From Pictodentalium vernedei (lineage: Eukaryota; Mollusca; Scaphopoda; Dentaliida; Dentaliidae): 64,000 nt of DNA. The position numbers and the translations under genes are program-made. The notes below the pieces were generated by a model. It saw only the letters and a program-made list of their open reading frames with translations, had not been told where the DNA came from and did no database searches. Position 1 is the stretch's first letter. Each line of letters begins with the position of its first letter. Below, piece by piece: positions 11,230-21,413 of this stretch. The stretch covers positions 826,548,786 to 826,612,785 of the forward strand of contig CM062297.1 of the NCBI GenBank assembly GCA_031216915.1, given 5' to 3'.

Positions 11230-11962
11230 AGAAACTGCCAGACATCAAACTCCAGAACAGCAGCATCGTGGTGCCGTTGGAAGATGTCGTCTAGGTAGGC
11301 TGACGAAGTCACTGCTGACTGAGTGCGGTGGAAAGCAAGCACATGTGACATCAGTCGGGTGAAGGCCCAAGGAGCCAGGTTCAAACTGAACGGGAGAGCT
11401 CTGAATTGAAAAACTCGATCCTGAAACGAGAAGGTATTTCCTTGACGCCAGATGAATGGGTACATGGAAGTAGGCATCCTTCAGGTCGATACTGGCCGCA
11501 AAATCGCCCTGATGAACTGAACGTCGAACCGACCGGAAAGTCTCCATACTGAAACGAGGAGCTATTATGTTCTCGTTCAGGGTACTCAGATCGATGACAG
11601 GATGATATTGGCCGTTTTTCTTTGGCACCAAGAAAAGTCTCAAGTAAAACCCCGGTGAAAGGGTGTTCCTGACCACCTTGATCGCCCCTTTGGTGAGGAG
11701 ACTGTCAATCTCCTGCACCAGAAGGTCCCGACGCAGAGAATCGAAAGGGACTTGAGTCGGAAAGGTCACCCGAGATAAACTGGGGTGCCGATGGAAGGAC
11801 AGTCGCAGACCGGATTGCATGACGTCGAGGACCCAAGAGTCCGACGTTATCTCTGTCCAACGGTCGTAAAACAGAGACAGCCTTCCCCCGACTGGAGGCG
11901 AATCGAGGTGAGAACCTTCACTTGCGGCCTCGACGAGGCCCCCGAGAGGAGAAACCACCTCA
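9933..11962 (-). pseudogene. RT-RNase H-methyltransferase-like gene of DIRS A, frameshifted
   Basis: Reverse transcriptase with SIDLKDAYFHVP and the catalytic AYLDD. RNase H follows with LTADTSDRGWGATLD, NQKELLAL, LLSDNSTVVAYIRNQGG and LADSLSRR. A DIRS-typical Dam-methyltransferase-like tail (DLFATCWNHQV...YAFPPAPILPQVL) comes last. The reading frame breaks near 11455, just after ASRKYL: a one-base-class deletion relative to element B puts the RT palm into another frame (upstream piece 12099-11245, downstream piece 11477-9933). No Met is evident at the expected start, where VVSPLGG replaces the MVSPLAG of B. Confidence 0.85.
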
Positions 11963-14350
11963 GGAAGTGACAGAGTCCTGAGACTTTCCAGCTTGAGGCT
12001 GCCAGCGAGCCTGGCCACGTCGGCGCTTCTTATGAGCAGAAGGAGCAGATGGAGCCGAAGGCATAGCCGACGTCGCCGACGAGGCAGACACAGCAGCACG
12101 CTTGGCGGGCCTGGAACGACCCCACCCGCAGCAGCAGGTTGTTCAAGCTATCTCAGCAAAAGCTGGTCCTTCGAATGACGAAGAACTTCGCCACGAACAG
12201 CTTCCACAGAACCATGAAACAACTGAGGTCCCACCAAAGAGGCAGACCTCAGAACATCACGTTGCTCAGAAGGAAGGGATGGTAAAGAATCCAACACCGC
12301 ATCCCGGCGTGCCAGCTCCAAATTAGCCGTGTTACAGGCGTGAGCGTGTGTCAAGTTCATAAGAGCCTGTGACAAAACGCGAAAAGGTGCCTGAGCGTCA
12401 TCAAACTCCCCGGGTGGAAAATATTCAGCCAGAGCAGCGACGACATGGTCCGCGAGAGATAACATACCCAGCATCTCTCGGGACAGGCCCACCATAGACT
12501 CAACTACCGACATCGGGAGAACTGCCGACTTAGGCTTAGTCAACCCGAGGGAAGAAGAATCCCCATCCACAGTAGTCATCCCTTGGAAGACTGGTGGAGA
12601 GACAGAATCGTACACACGAAACCGCGATGGAGGCAGAAAGGCATCAGGTCTAGAAAAGAAGGAACCCTTGAGGGCCTTAGAACGCATTTTGGCGTCTGAG
12701 CCCTGGAAGGACTCAACAACCTGAGCCGATTGCAGAGGACGCAAAGCCCCGGAGCTAGAAGGCTCAACAGGGTTACGGCGCTCCACAGTGGACCGCGGCC
12801 GGACGGTCACAGAAGGCTGGTCGGAAGGTTGAACATCCGGCAATAAGCCAAAGACGAAATCCAAAGCCTGCCCCAAGACTGACGAGGGGGGCCCATCACC
12901 TTCAAAATACTCGTCATCCTCCGTAGCAGAGGAGACGTAGCCCAACTCGGGCTGACCAGCAGAAACCTCCTGTGAATACTGTGCAGTATCCAAGGGGCCA
13001 GGCGAGACATCTCGGCGACCGACCAAAGGAGGTTGTGCCTCAGGAGGCACAGGGAGGCCAACTTGAGGGTTGCCAGAAAGCAACCGGGTGAGCGCCAAAA
13101 CGGCCTGGCGCAGGTCACCCTGAGAATCCGTCGCAGCAGAATCGCCCGACGGAGTGTCCTCCCAATGGACTCTTCTGGTAGAAGAACCCAAATCCTCAGA
13201 AGAGACCGACGTCGAACGTCGATCGGCTGACAGAATAGGGACACGGTGAGAAGACACCGGTGGATAGTCCCTTTTGTGATGCCCAGGGGCCATCACTGAC
13301 CTCTGCGAAACAGAAGGTCCTGCCTGCAAATCCTCTAAAGAGACCGACGGCGCACGTCGATCGGTAGCTGGACCTAGGACATGGTGAGAAGACACCGGAG
13401 GATTGTCCCAAGAATGACAGGAACCTGTCATTGGCCTCTGCGCAGCAGACGGCCCCAACTGCCTATCCTCTGAGACCGACGGCAAGCATCGATCGACACC
13501 TAGACTCGGAACACAGAGAGGAATCACCGGAGGAAGGTTCCGAGAGTGACAGCTAACAGGGGCTGTCACTGACCGCTGCCGAACAGCAGGCCCTGGATGC
13601 CAACGTCCCAACACCATCCCGCTAGGCAGCACACTAGCAGGGGAAGGTGGAACAATAAACGATTCACTCGAGGGACGAGGAATCGCTGCCAAAGCGACGG
13701 GCCGGCTCAACCGACTAGGAGCAAACCTAGCCAGATGAGACGGAGCAGACAGCAAACCCGCACAGCCCCACCGCGAGGCTGGGGGAGGCTGAGAACACAC
13801 AGACACACCAGCAGATACAGCCTCGGTCCCCCGAGACTGTAGACCATCCCCAGAGGAGATGGAAGAGCCACCATCAGACAGAATACGATCTGGAGTAGCA
13901 ACTTCCTCAACAACGGTCGACGGTGTAGGAGGCAGATCGGAGAGGGTCACCGAGCTGACCTTGGAAAAGCTCTCAACGAAAACAGACGCCTCAATAGTGA
14001 CATTAGAAGACAAAGAGACCACGGTCTCCTCGTCAGGTATCACTGAACTAACACCGCCAACAGTTGCAGAGGAACTCGCCACAGAAGGCGGATCTGAATC
14101 CTGTGTTACAGAGTCACCACGTGCACCAGCAGAAATGTCTGCTACGGCACGGCTACCCTTACCACGAGAACGAGGGGTTCTAGCTCTGGAAAGAACCACC
14201 TTGTTCACAGAAGCCCAGAATTTAGAGGACCAAACCCCACAAATACCACAAGATTGGGCCTGAGTGCAATTGTTGCAAGTGACACGTGGCATGAGAGTCG
14301 TCCACATGCTTCACCTGCAAGCAAGAGGTACAAGGAATAGTCTTAGGCAT
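11960..14350 (-). pseudogene. Gag-like gene of DIRS A, multiply broken
   Basis: Starts with MPKTIPCTSCLQVKHVDDSHATC (Met codon at 14350-14348), a Cys/His-rich zinc-binding-type N-terminus. One extra base near 14285 shifts the frame, and the rest (CNNC...CGIC...) is read in the ORF 14307-12148. The frame ends at a TAG at 12150-12148 where element B has a Gln codon (RQLDQP). A further shift near 12125 displaces the basic tail (SRPAKRAA...KKRRRGQ...GKSQDSVTS). At least three lesions are visible. Gag-like proteins of DIRS elements are presumed RNA-binding structural proteins; no further domain was recognised. Confidence 0.75.
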
Positions 14351-14607
14351 TATATCAAAATATTCAAGCTTCCCGCCGACGGAAAACAGCATGAAGGTCG
14401 TGTTCACACGTGGGGGAAAGACAAGATAAAGTGTGAAGAGACAAGCAATAAAAATACAAATTAACATTAATTAATAATAACTTGGTAGCTTGATAAAAGG
14501 ATACAATCCACTAGCACACTAAATATGTAGAATAAGTTGTTCACGAAGAATAAACAGCATAATTTAGCACGAGTCACAAAAATTTCCGACCATGTACAAT
14601 GGCGGAA
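14351..14607 (-). other. DIRS A leader and first part of its right terminal repeat
   Basis: Non-coding leader upstream of the Gag start. From about 14560 (TCACAAA...GGCGGAAAAT) it is the inverse of A's left repeat at about 3945-3985. The repeat is cut at the AAT at 14608 by element B and continues at 21168 (AAAGGAATTGACG). The join matches the left-repeat order GTCAATTCCGTATTTCCGCC in reverse. Confidence 0.75.
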
Positions 14608-14895
14608 AATCTAAATTTTATAGTAAATTTCCTTTCTTATTATACCTACCACAATTGTTTACTACAGGCTTGCACTACAGTGGAAGTCCCTAACTCGGAT
14701 AAAATACTCTCTATTTTTGTCTTTCCCAAGCAAGTTGGGAAAGAAAAGTGGTGCAAAAGCACCAATAAAAATAAGCCAAAACTGGGTCGAGTGCAACCGG
14801 CGCAGACCCAGTACGGGACGCTCTCTCCCAAGTACAACTCCACGACTTCCGTTGCCAGTGCGCATACCGTCTCTAAAGACTCATTCTTTTTGAAT
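14608..14895. repeat. DIRS B left inverted terminal repeat
   Basis: Begins AATCTAAATTTTATAG. From CACAATTGTTTACTACAGG onward it is the inverse of 20905-21150. The ~40-base outer extension differs from the right end and is matched only in the internal complementary region. Confidence 0.88.
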
Positions 14896-14980
14896 CCGTA
14901 AACGTTAGAGTTTTGTGATCAGTGGGGAGGAAAGATTCTTTACCCGTAAAGAAGACGGGAGGGCCTCCATGTAAACAATA

Positions 14981-15061
14981 GTGGTAGGTATAATAAGAAA
15001 GGAAATTTACTATAAAATTTAGATTTCTTATCAACCTACTCACAATTGTTTACTACAGGCT
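14981..15061. repeat. DIRS B internal complementary region
   Basis: Bases 14981-15025 are the complement of the left end and 15023-15061 the complement of the right end, overlapping at ATT (15023-15025). Same architecture and same trinucleotide as element A. Confidence 0.88.
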
Positions 15062-15277
15062 GAATAGACAAAAGGCTGGAGGGAATCGCATAACCAACCC
15101 CCACATAACCCTAGTGCACTGGAACCGTGAAGCAGAAGGAAGAAGTCCCGAGGCTTATCAACCATAATGTCGCAATCATTGGTAAAGGACAATGAAAAGA
15201 GACATATGAGCCTGTGTGACACACAGACAGAAAAAAGGGCAGTAACAGCACAAGGCTGAAACTGACCTTCAAGAAGC

Positions 15278-15928
15278 CTAATGGCTATGGCAGACAACAG
15301 CCTGAGCAGAAGAAAGAGGACCCAAGGCAAAAAGGTCCTCCGACTGCTCCTGCAACTGGCGTAAATAAAAGGTGGAGAAAGTAGAAGCATTTCTCCAGTA
15401 GGCTGCCTGCATAACATCCGACAACTTGACGGAGTTAGAATAAGCCCAAGAGGTAGACAGTGCCCGCACCTCGTGGGCAGAAATACGATTGGTAATACAA
15501 TCGCCAGCTGCTAAACGACTATAAGCCGTACGAATAGCAAGACAAATCCATCGAGAAATGGATTGAGGAGAGATCTTCTGTCGACCCGGAATGAGAGACA
15601 GAAAAAAACGTTTTCTGCCCTTCCGTATGAAGCATGTCCGATCAAGATAAATGCGAATAGCACGGACCGGACAGAGCAAAGGGCGAGTACCCTCAACAAA
15701 GGGAAGAGCCCTGATACAGATAGGAGGAGGAGTAGTATCTGGTAACTGATTCTTAGCCAAAAAGGAGCAATCAGTGGTAAAAGTAACACTGTTGGGAGAA
15801 CTCCTAAAAAAGGTCGGGTCAACCGAGAGGGCGTGAAGCTCACTAACCCGTCTGGCCGAAGCAAAAGCCATCAGAAAAGCCGTCTTGTATGTGAGAAATT
15901 GCATATCCACCTGGGATAAAGGTTCGAA

Positions 15929-15968
<40 letters not shown>

Positions 15969-17495
15969 GCAAAGCAGCACCCACGAAAGATTCCATCGTG
16001 GAGTAAGCTGCAAAGTCCGAGGCCTTTTCAAAGAAAAGTGCCGAACAAGCTTGGAGAGGTAAGGATTAGTGCCGATACGACGCTTCCCCACATAAGAAAA
16101 AGTCTCTGAAAGCATAGACCTGTAACCCTTGATGGTAACAGGCTGGAGACCCCGAGAATCAAACAGATATACCAGAAACTCCGCAATCTGTGAAATCGAA
16201 GGATTGGCATAATCAACAGAGTGATCAGCACACCATCGACAGAAGACCTTCCATTTAGCTACATAAGCTAAACCAGTGGAGTGCCTCCTTGAAGAAGAAA
16301 TGCACTCCACTGCTCGTCTCGAAAAACCTCTACGGAGGAGACAGGACCTGACAAAAGATATGCGTGAAGGCACAATGAAGTCGGGTCGACGTGAAACCTC
16401 CTCGGGCGACCTTGACAAAGAAGGTCGCGACGTAGCGGGAGACGTGCCGGAACCGCCGCCATCAGCGAGCGGAGCTGATTGATCCACACCCGCTGAGGCG
16501 ACAGGGGAGCGATCAGAATGATTCGACAACTGCAGGTTCGAATTTTGGCGAGAACCTGAGGAAGAATCGGAACCGGCGGGAAGGCGTAGCCGACTAGACC
16601 GTTCCAATCGAGTGACAGAGCGTCCACGGCAAAAGCCAGAGGATCTGGACATGGGGACACGAAAGTGTCCACCTGATGGTTCCAACGAGTCGCAAAGAGA
16701 TCGATGTGGGGACGTCCCCAGAGATCGCAAAGCGACTGGAACACTGCCCTGTGAAGCATCCACTCGGTGGAAATAACCCTGCCCTGTCGGGACAGGGAGT
16801 CGGCTAGGACGTTCAGACGACCGGGAATGTGACGAACAACCACCCCGGCGTGAACCTCCTGAGCGAGCAGTAAAAGATCCCGAGCTAACTCGTACATCGG
16901 AAGCGAGTGCGTGCCGCCCTGGTTCCGAATGTAAGCAACCACTGTCGAATTGTCGGATAGTAGAAGGACCTGGCGATTCGACAAGTGAGGGATCCACTGC
17001 CTGAAACTCAGAAGAAGAGCAAGAAGCTCCTTCTGGTTGATGTGTAGAGCTGCTTGATCCTGGTCCCACATCCCGTGTAGGGAAAGACCGAGAGGATCCA
17101 ACGTCGCACCCCATCCGAGATCGCTGGCATCTGCCGTCAGGACGCGATCGGACGTGGGTAAGTCCAGCGGAACACCCTGAGTAATCCACTGAACATCTGT
17201 CCAGGGAAGAAGGTGAGGATACAGAGAGTCCGGAAACGGAAGCACCTGATCCAGAGAATCTACATTCGGTCTCCAACGACTGAGCAGAAAGTGTTGGAGA
17301 GGTCTGACACGCAGCCGACCTAGAGGAATGAGATCCGTCACCGAACCGCAGAGACCGATCAGCCGGAGAAAACTCCGAGCGGTCGCGGACCTGGACTGGG
17401 ACAGAGTCAGAGCAAAAGCTGAGAGAATCACAGCCTTGGCCTGGGGAACAGCCACCAAATTGAATTTGGTTTGGAAAGACATCCCCAGATGACAA
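15278..17495 (-). pseudogene. Tyrosine recombinase ORF of DIRS B, split by a C33 run
   Basis: Upstream frame 17495-15843 carries the Ser/Arg-rich overlap region and the core-binding domain (from GLAYVAKWKVFCRWCADH, about 16275). Downstream frame 15910-15278 carries MAFASARRVSELHAL, AHEVRALSTSWAY and STFYLRQL, i.e. the catalytic Arg, HxxR and candidate Tyr residues. The break is a run of 33 C at 15934-15966 (Gly codons in the coding strand). Element A has only five C at the same place (EGAPFEPLSETDM), so a homopolymer expansion or sequencing error is the simplest cause. If the run is wrong the gene may be intact. Confidence 0.85.
15934..15966. repeat. C33 homopolymer inside the recombinase gene
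   Basis: A pure 33-base C run on the plus strand at a codon where DIRS A has C5. One of about a dozen pure C or G runs in this window: C25 5185-5209, C22 23781-23802, C30 28556-28585, C22 28741-28762, G23 31025-31047, G15 31906-31920, G31 44181-44211, C17 47720-47736, C17 47841-47857, G20 48813-48832, C23 61635-61657. Confidence 0.95.
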
Positions 17496-18298
17496 AACGA
17501 CTGAGAAGGGACCAGGTCCGACTTCTCCTCGTTAACTCTGAATCCTAGCGACGTGAGCAAGCTCAACAGAGTGGCGACATCCGATTCCAGTAAGGCAGCA
17601 TTGGAATGCCTCTGGAGGATATCGTCCAGATATGCCGAAGTAGTCCCCCTGGACTGTGTGCGATGGAACGCTATCACATGCGACATCAGTCTGGTGAACG
17701 CCCAAGGAGCCAGGTTGAGGCCGAAAGGCATGGCCTTGAACTGGTAAACTCGCCCCAGAAAAGCGAACCTGAGATACTTCCGTGACGCCCGATGCATCGG
17801 AACGTGGAAGTAAGCGTCTCGCAGGTCGATGCTGGCTGCGAAATCTCCCTGGTGAATTGAATGGCGGACCGACCTGAAAGTCTCCATGCTGAACTTGGGA
17901 GCAATGATAGACTGGTTCAGGATGCTCAGATCGATAACCGGTCGGAGTCGGCCGTCCTTCTTCGGCACCAAGAACAGGCGGGAATAGAAACCCACTGACT
18001 GAACGTTCTTGACGACCTCGATCGCCCCCTTTGCCAGGAGATTGGCAATCTCCGTGGACAAAAGTTCCCGACGTAAAACGTCTGAAGGAACTGTGGTTGG
18101 AAGAGGCACCCTTGACAGAGTGGGGTGCCGTCGGAAGGATATGCGCAGCCCGGACCGAACAACATCTAACACCCATGGATCGGATGTGATGGTGGTCCAA
18201 TGGTCTGCAAACTCTGCTATCCTTCCTCCAACCTGGGACGAGTCGAGGTGAGGACCTTCATTTCGAGCCCTGACGAGGCCCGCGAGAGGAGAAACCAC
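16268..18298 (-). CDS. Reverse transcriptase-RNase H-methyltransferase-like polyprotein of DIRS B
   Basis: 676 residues, intact. Reverse transcriptase occupies residues ~60-260: VPKKDGRLRPVIDLSILN near 111-128, SIDLRDAYFHVP near 157-167, catalytic YLDD at 223-226. RNase H spans ~385-505 with acidic residues D390 (LTADASD), E424 (NQKELLAL), D449 (LLSDNS) and D500 (VLADSLSR). A DIRS-type Dam-methyltransferase-like region follows at ~528-600 (DLFATRWNHQVDTFVS...YAFPPVPILPQVL). It overlaps the Gag gene by 41 bases in another frame and the recombinase ORF by ~1.2 kb. The first Met (MVSPLAGLVRARNEG) sits inside the Gag overlap, so translation may use frameshifting or reinitiation. Makes cDNA from the element RNA. 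Confidence 0.93.
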   Translation of the reverse strand: MVSPLAGLVRARNEGPHLDSSQVGGRIAEFADHWTTITSDPWVLDVVRSGLRISFRRHPTLSRVPLPTTVPSDVLRRELLSTEIANLLAKGAIEVVKNVQSVGFYSRLFLVPKKDGRLRPVIDLSILNQSIIAPKFSMETFRSVRHSIHQGDFAASIDLRDAYFHVPMHRASRKYLRFAFLGRVYQFKAMPFGLNLAPWAFTRLMSHVIAFHRTQSRGTTSAYLDDILQRHSNAALLESDVATLLSLLTSLGFRVNEEKSDLVPSQSFCHLGMSFQTKFNLVAVPQAKAVILSAFALTLSQSRSATARSFLRLIGLCGSVTDLIPLGRLRVRPLQHFLLSRWRPNVDSLDQVLPFPDSLYPHLLPWTDVQWITQGVPLDLPTSDRVLTADASDLGWGATLDPLGLSLHGMWDQDQAALHINQKELLALLLSFRQWIPHLSNRQVLLLSDNSTVVAYIRNQGGTHSLPMYELARDLLLLAQEVHAGVVVRHIPGRLNVLADSLSRQGRVISTEWMLHRAVFQSLCDLWGRPHIDLFATRWNHQVDTFVSPCPDPLAFAVDALSLDWNGLVGYAFPPVPILPQVLAKIRTCSCRIILIAPLSPQRVWINQLRSLMAAVPARLPLRRDLLCQGRPRRFHVDPTSLCLHAYLLSGPVSSVEVFRDEQWSAFLLQGGTPLV

Positions 18299-20462
18299 CT
18301 CCTCTGCTAAATGAAGAATCCTGAGACTTCCCTCGATTCTGCCGACCCCTACCCTTACCCCGTGAGTAAGAAGCAGAGGCGGAGGCAGAAGGACCAGCCT
18401 TTTGCTTCACAGAGGAAGCAGAAGGGTACTTGTTAGGCTTGGAACGGCCCTTGCCTCCCCGAGAAGGCTGATCAAGCTGACGAAACAGCAGCTGATCTTT
18501 GGAATGACGTAGGACGTCATCCCGGACCGTCGACACGGAACCATGGAAAAGTTGCGGACCTGCCAAAGAAGCAGATCGAAGAGTAGCACGCTGCTCCTCG
18601 GGAAGGGATCGTCCTGTGTCCAGCACAGCGTCCCTTCGAACTAATTCCAAATTGGCCGTGTTACAGGCATGCGTGTGAGTAAGGTGCATAAGCGCCTTGG
18701 ACAGCACACGCAAAGGAGCCTGTACCTCGTCAAACTTATCTGGAGGCAGATAAGCAGCCAAAGCTGAGACGACGTGATCTGAGAGAGAAAGCATGCCAAG
18801 CATCTCTCTAGATAAGCCCAACGTGGACTCCAGAGTCGTCATTGGAATGATGGCAGACTTGGGCTTGGAAAGCCCGAGGGAAGTGGAGTCCTGATCCAGA
18901 ACCGTCAAAGCCTGGCAGACTGACGGATTGGCGGAATCGTAGGAACGATAACGCACAGGAGGCAAAAAGGTGTCAACCCTGGTGAAGAACGAAGTCTTCA
19001 AAGCCTTGGAATTCAGCTTGGCATCCAATGCTGAAAAAGCTTCAACCACCTGTACCGACTGGCACGGTCGAAGGCGCCCAGAAGCAGGTTGCTCCATAGG
19101 CTGTTGGCGCGCGACCGAAGATCGCGGCCAGGCTGACACTGTCGGCTGGTTAGCAGGTTTGAGCTCAGGCAGAAACCCAAACACAAAGTCAAGAGCCGCC
19201 CCCAAGTCCGAAGACTGCTGGCCCTCGACCTCAAGCATGTCGGACTCCTCCCCAGAGTCGGAAGACACATAGCCCATCGTGGGCAAACCAGCCGACGCCT
19301 CCCATGGTGTCGGGACACCAGAGGAATCGGAAACCGGCCTGTTTCCAATCCCGGGAGGCGGCGCCATAGGAGGCGCCTGGAAACCACCCATAGCCTCGCT
19401 GGAAGCAACAGGAAGGCTCTTTGAGAGAACCTGAGTGAGTAAGGAGAGGGCCTCCCTAAGCTCACTGCCTGTACCGACCGGTTCGACAGGGGAGCGAACC
19501 GGAAAAGTGGCTTCACCTCTGACCCTCTTAACCAGCGAAGGGTCACGATCCTCCAAAACACCCGACGCGGGACGACGGGCGGCAGCCGAAACATCTGAAG
19601 GCAGACGTGTATAGGGGTACGATGCACCCCGAGGATCAATATTGCGAGAACTCATGAGAGTCACCGCGGACCTCTGCGGGGCAGAAGGTTCAGGCTGCAC
19701 AAAAGGCGTTGGTCCCCCAAAACTGGTCGTGTGACCAGAGTGAGCGGATGGAAACGCCACGGAGTTCATAGTGTTTCCACTATGAACATCCGAATCCAAA
19801 GACACAACTGTGGTACTCGACGGCGACGAGACCACAGCGATGGGCTCGGCCAGCAGCCCCTTCCGACTTCGCCGAGTTGAAGTCAGGGAAGGCTGGGGCC
19901 GATATCCCACGTCTACAGTATCGGACAGTTCTGCAGTCCCCTGCAGCGAAAAGCCGAGGCCGGCTGAAACAGACAACGAAGCAGACGGACCAGCAGCAGT
20001 AGTAGATACGTCGAGAGTCGTTGAGGCTGGTGAAATAATGGAGAGAGCACACCGGCTCGGCTCCGAAGGAGGAGTCACAACCCTAGTGACAGCCTCAGAT
20101 GTCGACTGGAGGGGGACCGTAGTCCCGGAACCAGGCATCTCTACACCAGAACACTCAACGGCTCCCGCAGTATCCACCACAGGAAAAGACTGCACATCCC
20201 CCACGGAGGAGGAATAACTCTCACCAGACAAAGTCGGCTCGGGAGGCCCCGAACGACCACGTTCTCCTTTCTCGCGGGAGCGGGAGGCACGGCCACGAGA
20301 ACGAACGACACGATTTACAGACGCCCAAAAGGTGGAAGACCATGTTCCACAGACACCACACGGCCGCTCGGCCGAACACCCATTACAGGAGGAACACGAC
20401 GAATGTACATCGTCCACATGCTTAGGCAGCAGACACTGCCCACAAGGAATTGTCCTAGGCAT
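18258..20462 (-). CDS. Gag-like ORF1 of DIRS B
   Basis: 734 residues from the Met at 20462 (MPRTIPCGQC). This start is preferred because DIRS A has the same MP(R/K)TIPC start; the open frame runs further up to 20675 without conserved sequence. N-terminal Cys/His cluster: CxxC, then KHVDDVH, CSSCNGC, CGVC, a likely zinc-binding module. The middle is long, Ser/Pro-rich and low in structure. A conserved helical region follows near LSREMLGMLSLSDHVVSALAAYLPP and HTHACNTANLELVRRDAVLD. The C-terminal tail is Arg/Gly/Ser-rich (SRGKGRGRQNRGKSQDSS...GRG-like), suited to binding nucleic acid. Probable structural/RNA-binding protein of the retrotransposition complex. Confidence 0.85.
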   Translation of the reverse strand: MPRTIPCGQCLLPKHVDDVHSSCSSCNGCSAERPCGVCGTWSSTFWASVNRVVRSRGRASRSREKGERGRSGPPEPTLSGESYSSSVGDVQSFPVVDTAGAVECSGVEMPGSGTTVPLQSTSEAVTRVVTPPSEPSRCALSIISPASTTLDVSTTAAGPSASLSVSAGLGFSLQGTAELSDTVDVGYRPQPSLTSTRRSRKGLLAEPIAVVSSPSSTTVVSLDSDVHSGNTMNSVAFPSAHSGHTTSFGGPTPFVQPEPSAPQRSAVTLMSSRNIDPRGASYPYTRLPSDVSAAARRPASGVLEDRDPSLVKRVRGEATFPVRSPVEPVGTGSELREALSLLTQVLSKSLPVASSEAMGGFQAPPMAPPPGIGNRPVSDSSGVPTPWEASAGLPTMGYVSSDSGEESDMLEVEGQQSSDLGAALDFVFGFLPELKPANQPTVSAWPRSSVARQQPMEQPASGRLRPCQSVQVVEAFSALDAKLNSKALKTSFFTRVDTFLPPVRYRSYDSANPSVCQALTVLDQDSTSLGLSKPKSAIIPMTTLESTLGLSREMLGMLSLSDHVVSALAAYLPPDKFDEVQAPLRVLSKALMHLTHTHACNTANLELVRRDAVLDTGRSLPEEQRATLRSASLAGPQLFHGSVSTVRDDVLRHSKDQLLFRQLDQPSRGGKGRSKPNKYPSASSVKQKAGPSASASASYSRGKGRGRQNRGKSQDSSFSRGGGFSSRGPRQGSK

Positions 20463-20904
20463 GAAAGAGGTGAGAGGAGCAGAGAAGGTGAGATCAGAAA
20501 ACAGAACACCCCCAAAGAGAGAAAGGTGACAGAAACAAAGACCCCAGACGGCCGACCGGGAACCACCCAATAGGAAGACTACTCTCAACAGAAAGAAGAA
20601 ACACTGTAGGAGTGGTACCCCGCTGACACCTAACTCTAACACAATTAAAAAATTTTGCAAAAAAAGCATTAACAATAATTGTGAAATAATCTAAGTCCGA
20701 ACCGCGTGGCCCGCGAAATTCGCGCGCGACTAGAGAGAGAGCAAATAAATATACATGATGGACATATAATAGAAAAAAGAGAATATAAAACACTGTTCCT
20801 GAGAATACAAAGGATACACTGTGGTATAATGAATCAGGAATCATCAAACATCGAGTTGGTGGAACACTGATAAGCGTGCAAAAACATCTCGACACGAAGC
20901 GGAT
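20463..20904 (-). other. DIRS B 5' leader
   Basis: Region between the right terminal repeat and the Gag start. It should hold the transcribed leader, with transcription entering from the right repeat. No further motif was recognised. Confidence 0.5.
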
Positions 20905-21167
20905 TTTAAAAAGAATGAGTCTTTAGAGACGGTATGCGCACTGGCAACGGAAGTCGTGGAGTTGTACTTGGGAGAGAGCGTCCCGTACTGGGTCTGCGCC
21001 GGTTGCACTCGACCCAGTTTTGGCTTATTTTTATTGGTGCTTTTGCACCACTTTTCTTTCCCAACTTGCTTGGGAAAGACAAAAATAGAGAGTATTTTAT
21101 CCGAGTTAGGGACTTCCACTGTAGTGCAAGCCTGTAGTAAACAATTGTGAGTAGGTTGATAAGAAAT
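20905..21167. repeat. DIRS B right inverted terminal repeat (promoter side)
   Basis: Inverse of 14625-14895. It ends GGTTGATAAGAAAT at the AAT junction, and the outer ~20 bases are complementary to the second half of the internal complementary region. Because genes read leftward, this repeat should carry the promoter. Confidence 0.88.
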
Positions 21168-21413
21168 AAAGGAATTGACGTTACGGTTGTTGCGCATGCG
21201 CTCGGTAAACGCAAGAGGTTTGCAGAGAGAGTACGTGTAATTTCGAGCGCTGGTCTCGCTCGACCCTTTTTTCGATCTTTTTCGTGCTTTTGCACTCTAG
21301 TACTTTTCCAACTCGTTCGGAAAAGATACTAAAAGCTTGAATTAGTTCCGAAGTAGGGCTTGCACTTATGTTACAGCCAATTGTAAACAATTGTGAGTAG
21401 GTTGAAAAGAAAT
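21168..21413. repeat. DIRS A right inverted terminal repeat, outer part
   Basis: Starts AAAGGAATTGACG directly after element B's AAT and ends GTTGAAAAGAAAT at A's own AAT. It is the inverse of 3710-3950. The inner part of the same repeat lies at ~14560-14607, on the other side of element B. Confidence 0.9.

Larger units (their letters stand above)
14608..21167 (-). mobile_element. DIRS-type retrotransposon B, 6560 bp, nested in A
   Basis: Bounded by AAT at 14608-14610 and 21165-21167 with no other duplication. Left repeat 14608-~14895 and right repeat ~20905-21167 are inverse copies. The internal complementary region lies at 14981-15061. Coding is on the minus strand: Gag-like, RT/RNase H/MT-like, tyrosine recombinase. 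Proteins resemble A's throughout but differ at many residues, so B is a separate lineage rather than a recent copy of A. All three genes are open except for the recombinase, which is split by a 33-C run. Base composition is much more GC-rich than the flanks. Confidence 0.93.
3687..21413 (-). mobile_element. DIRS-type tyrosine-recombinase retrotransposon A (about 6.5 kb without its own insertions)
   Basis: DIRS elements replicate through RNA and are thought to integrate a circular DNA with a tyrosine recombinase, leaving no target duplication. Here the AAT at 3687-3689 and at 21411-21413 bound the element, and the empty site in unit 1 has a single AAT. The left terminal repeat (3687-~4034) is the inverse of the right one (14560-14607 plus 21168-21413, split by element B). 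The internal complementary region at 4039-4125 joins the complements of the two outer ends. The coding order on the minus strand is Gag-like, RT/RNase H/MT-like, tyrosine recombinase. The element carries a pearl-like composite (4251-8933) and DIRS B (14608-21167). Several frameshifts and a stop make it defective. Confidence 0.92.

Noticed and set aside
9034..14263. Plus-strand ORFs across DIRS A (161, 194, 134 aa and others) and similar ones in DIRS B
   Set aside because: They lie opposite the Gag, RT and recombinase genes, share no motifs with known proteins and follow the codon pattern of the minus-strand genes.
17532..18200. 222-aa minus-strand ORF and 19013-19639 208-aa ORF in DIRS B
   Set aside because: Alternate-frame readings of the intact RT and Gag genes.
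3687..21413. LTR retrotransposon (Gypsy/Copia) with direct LTRs
   Set aside because: Terminal repeats are inverted, an internal complementary region is present, there is no integrase or protease, and a tyrosine recombinase is encoded.
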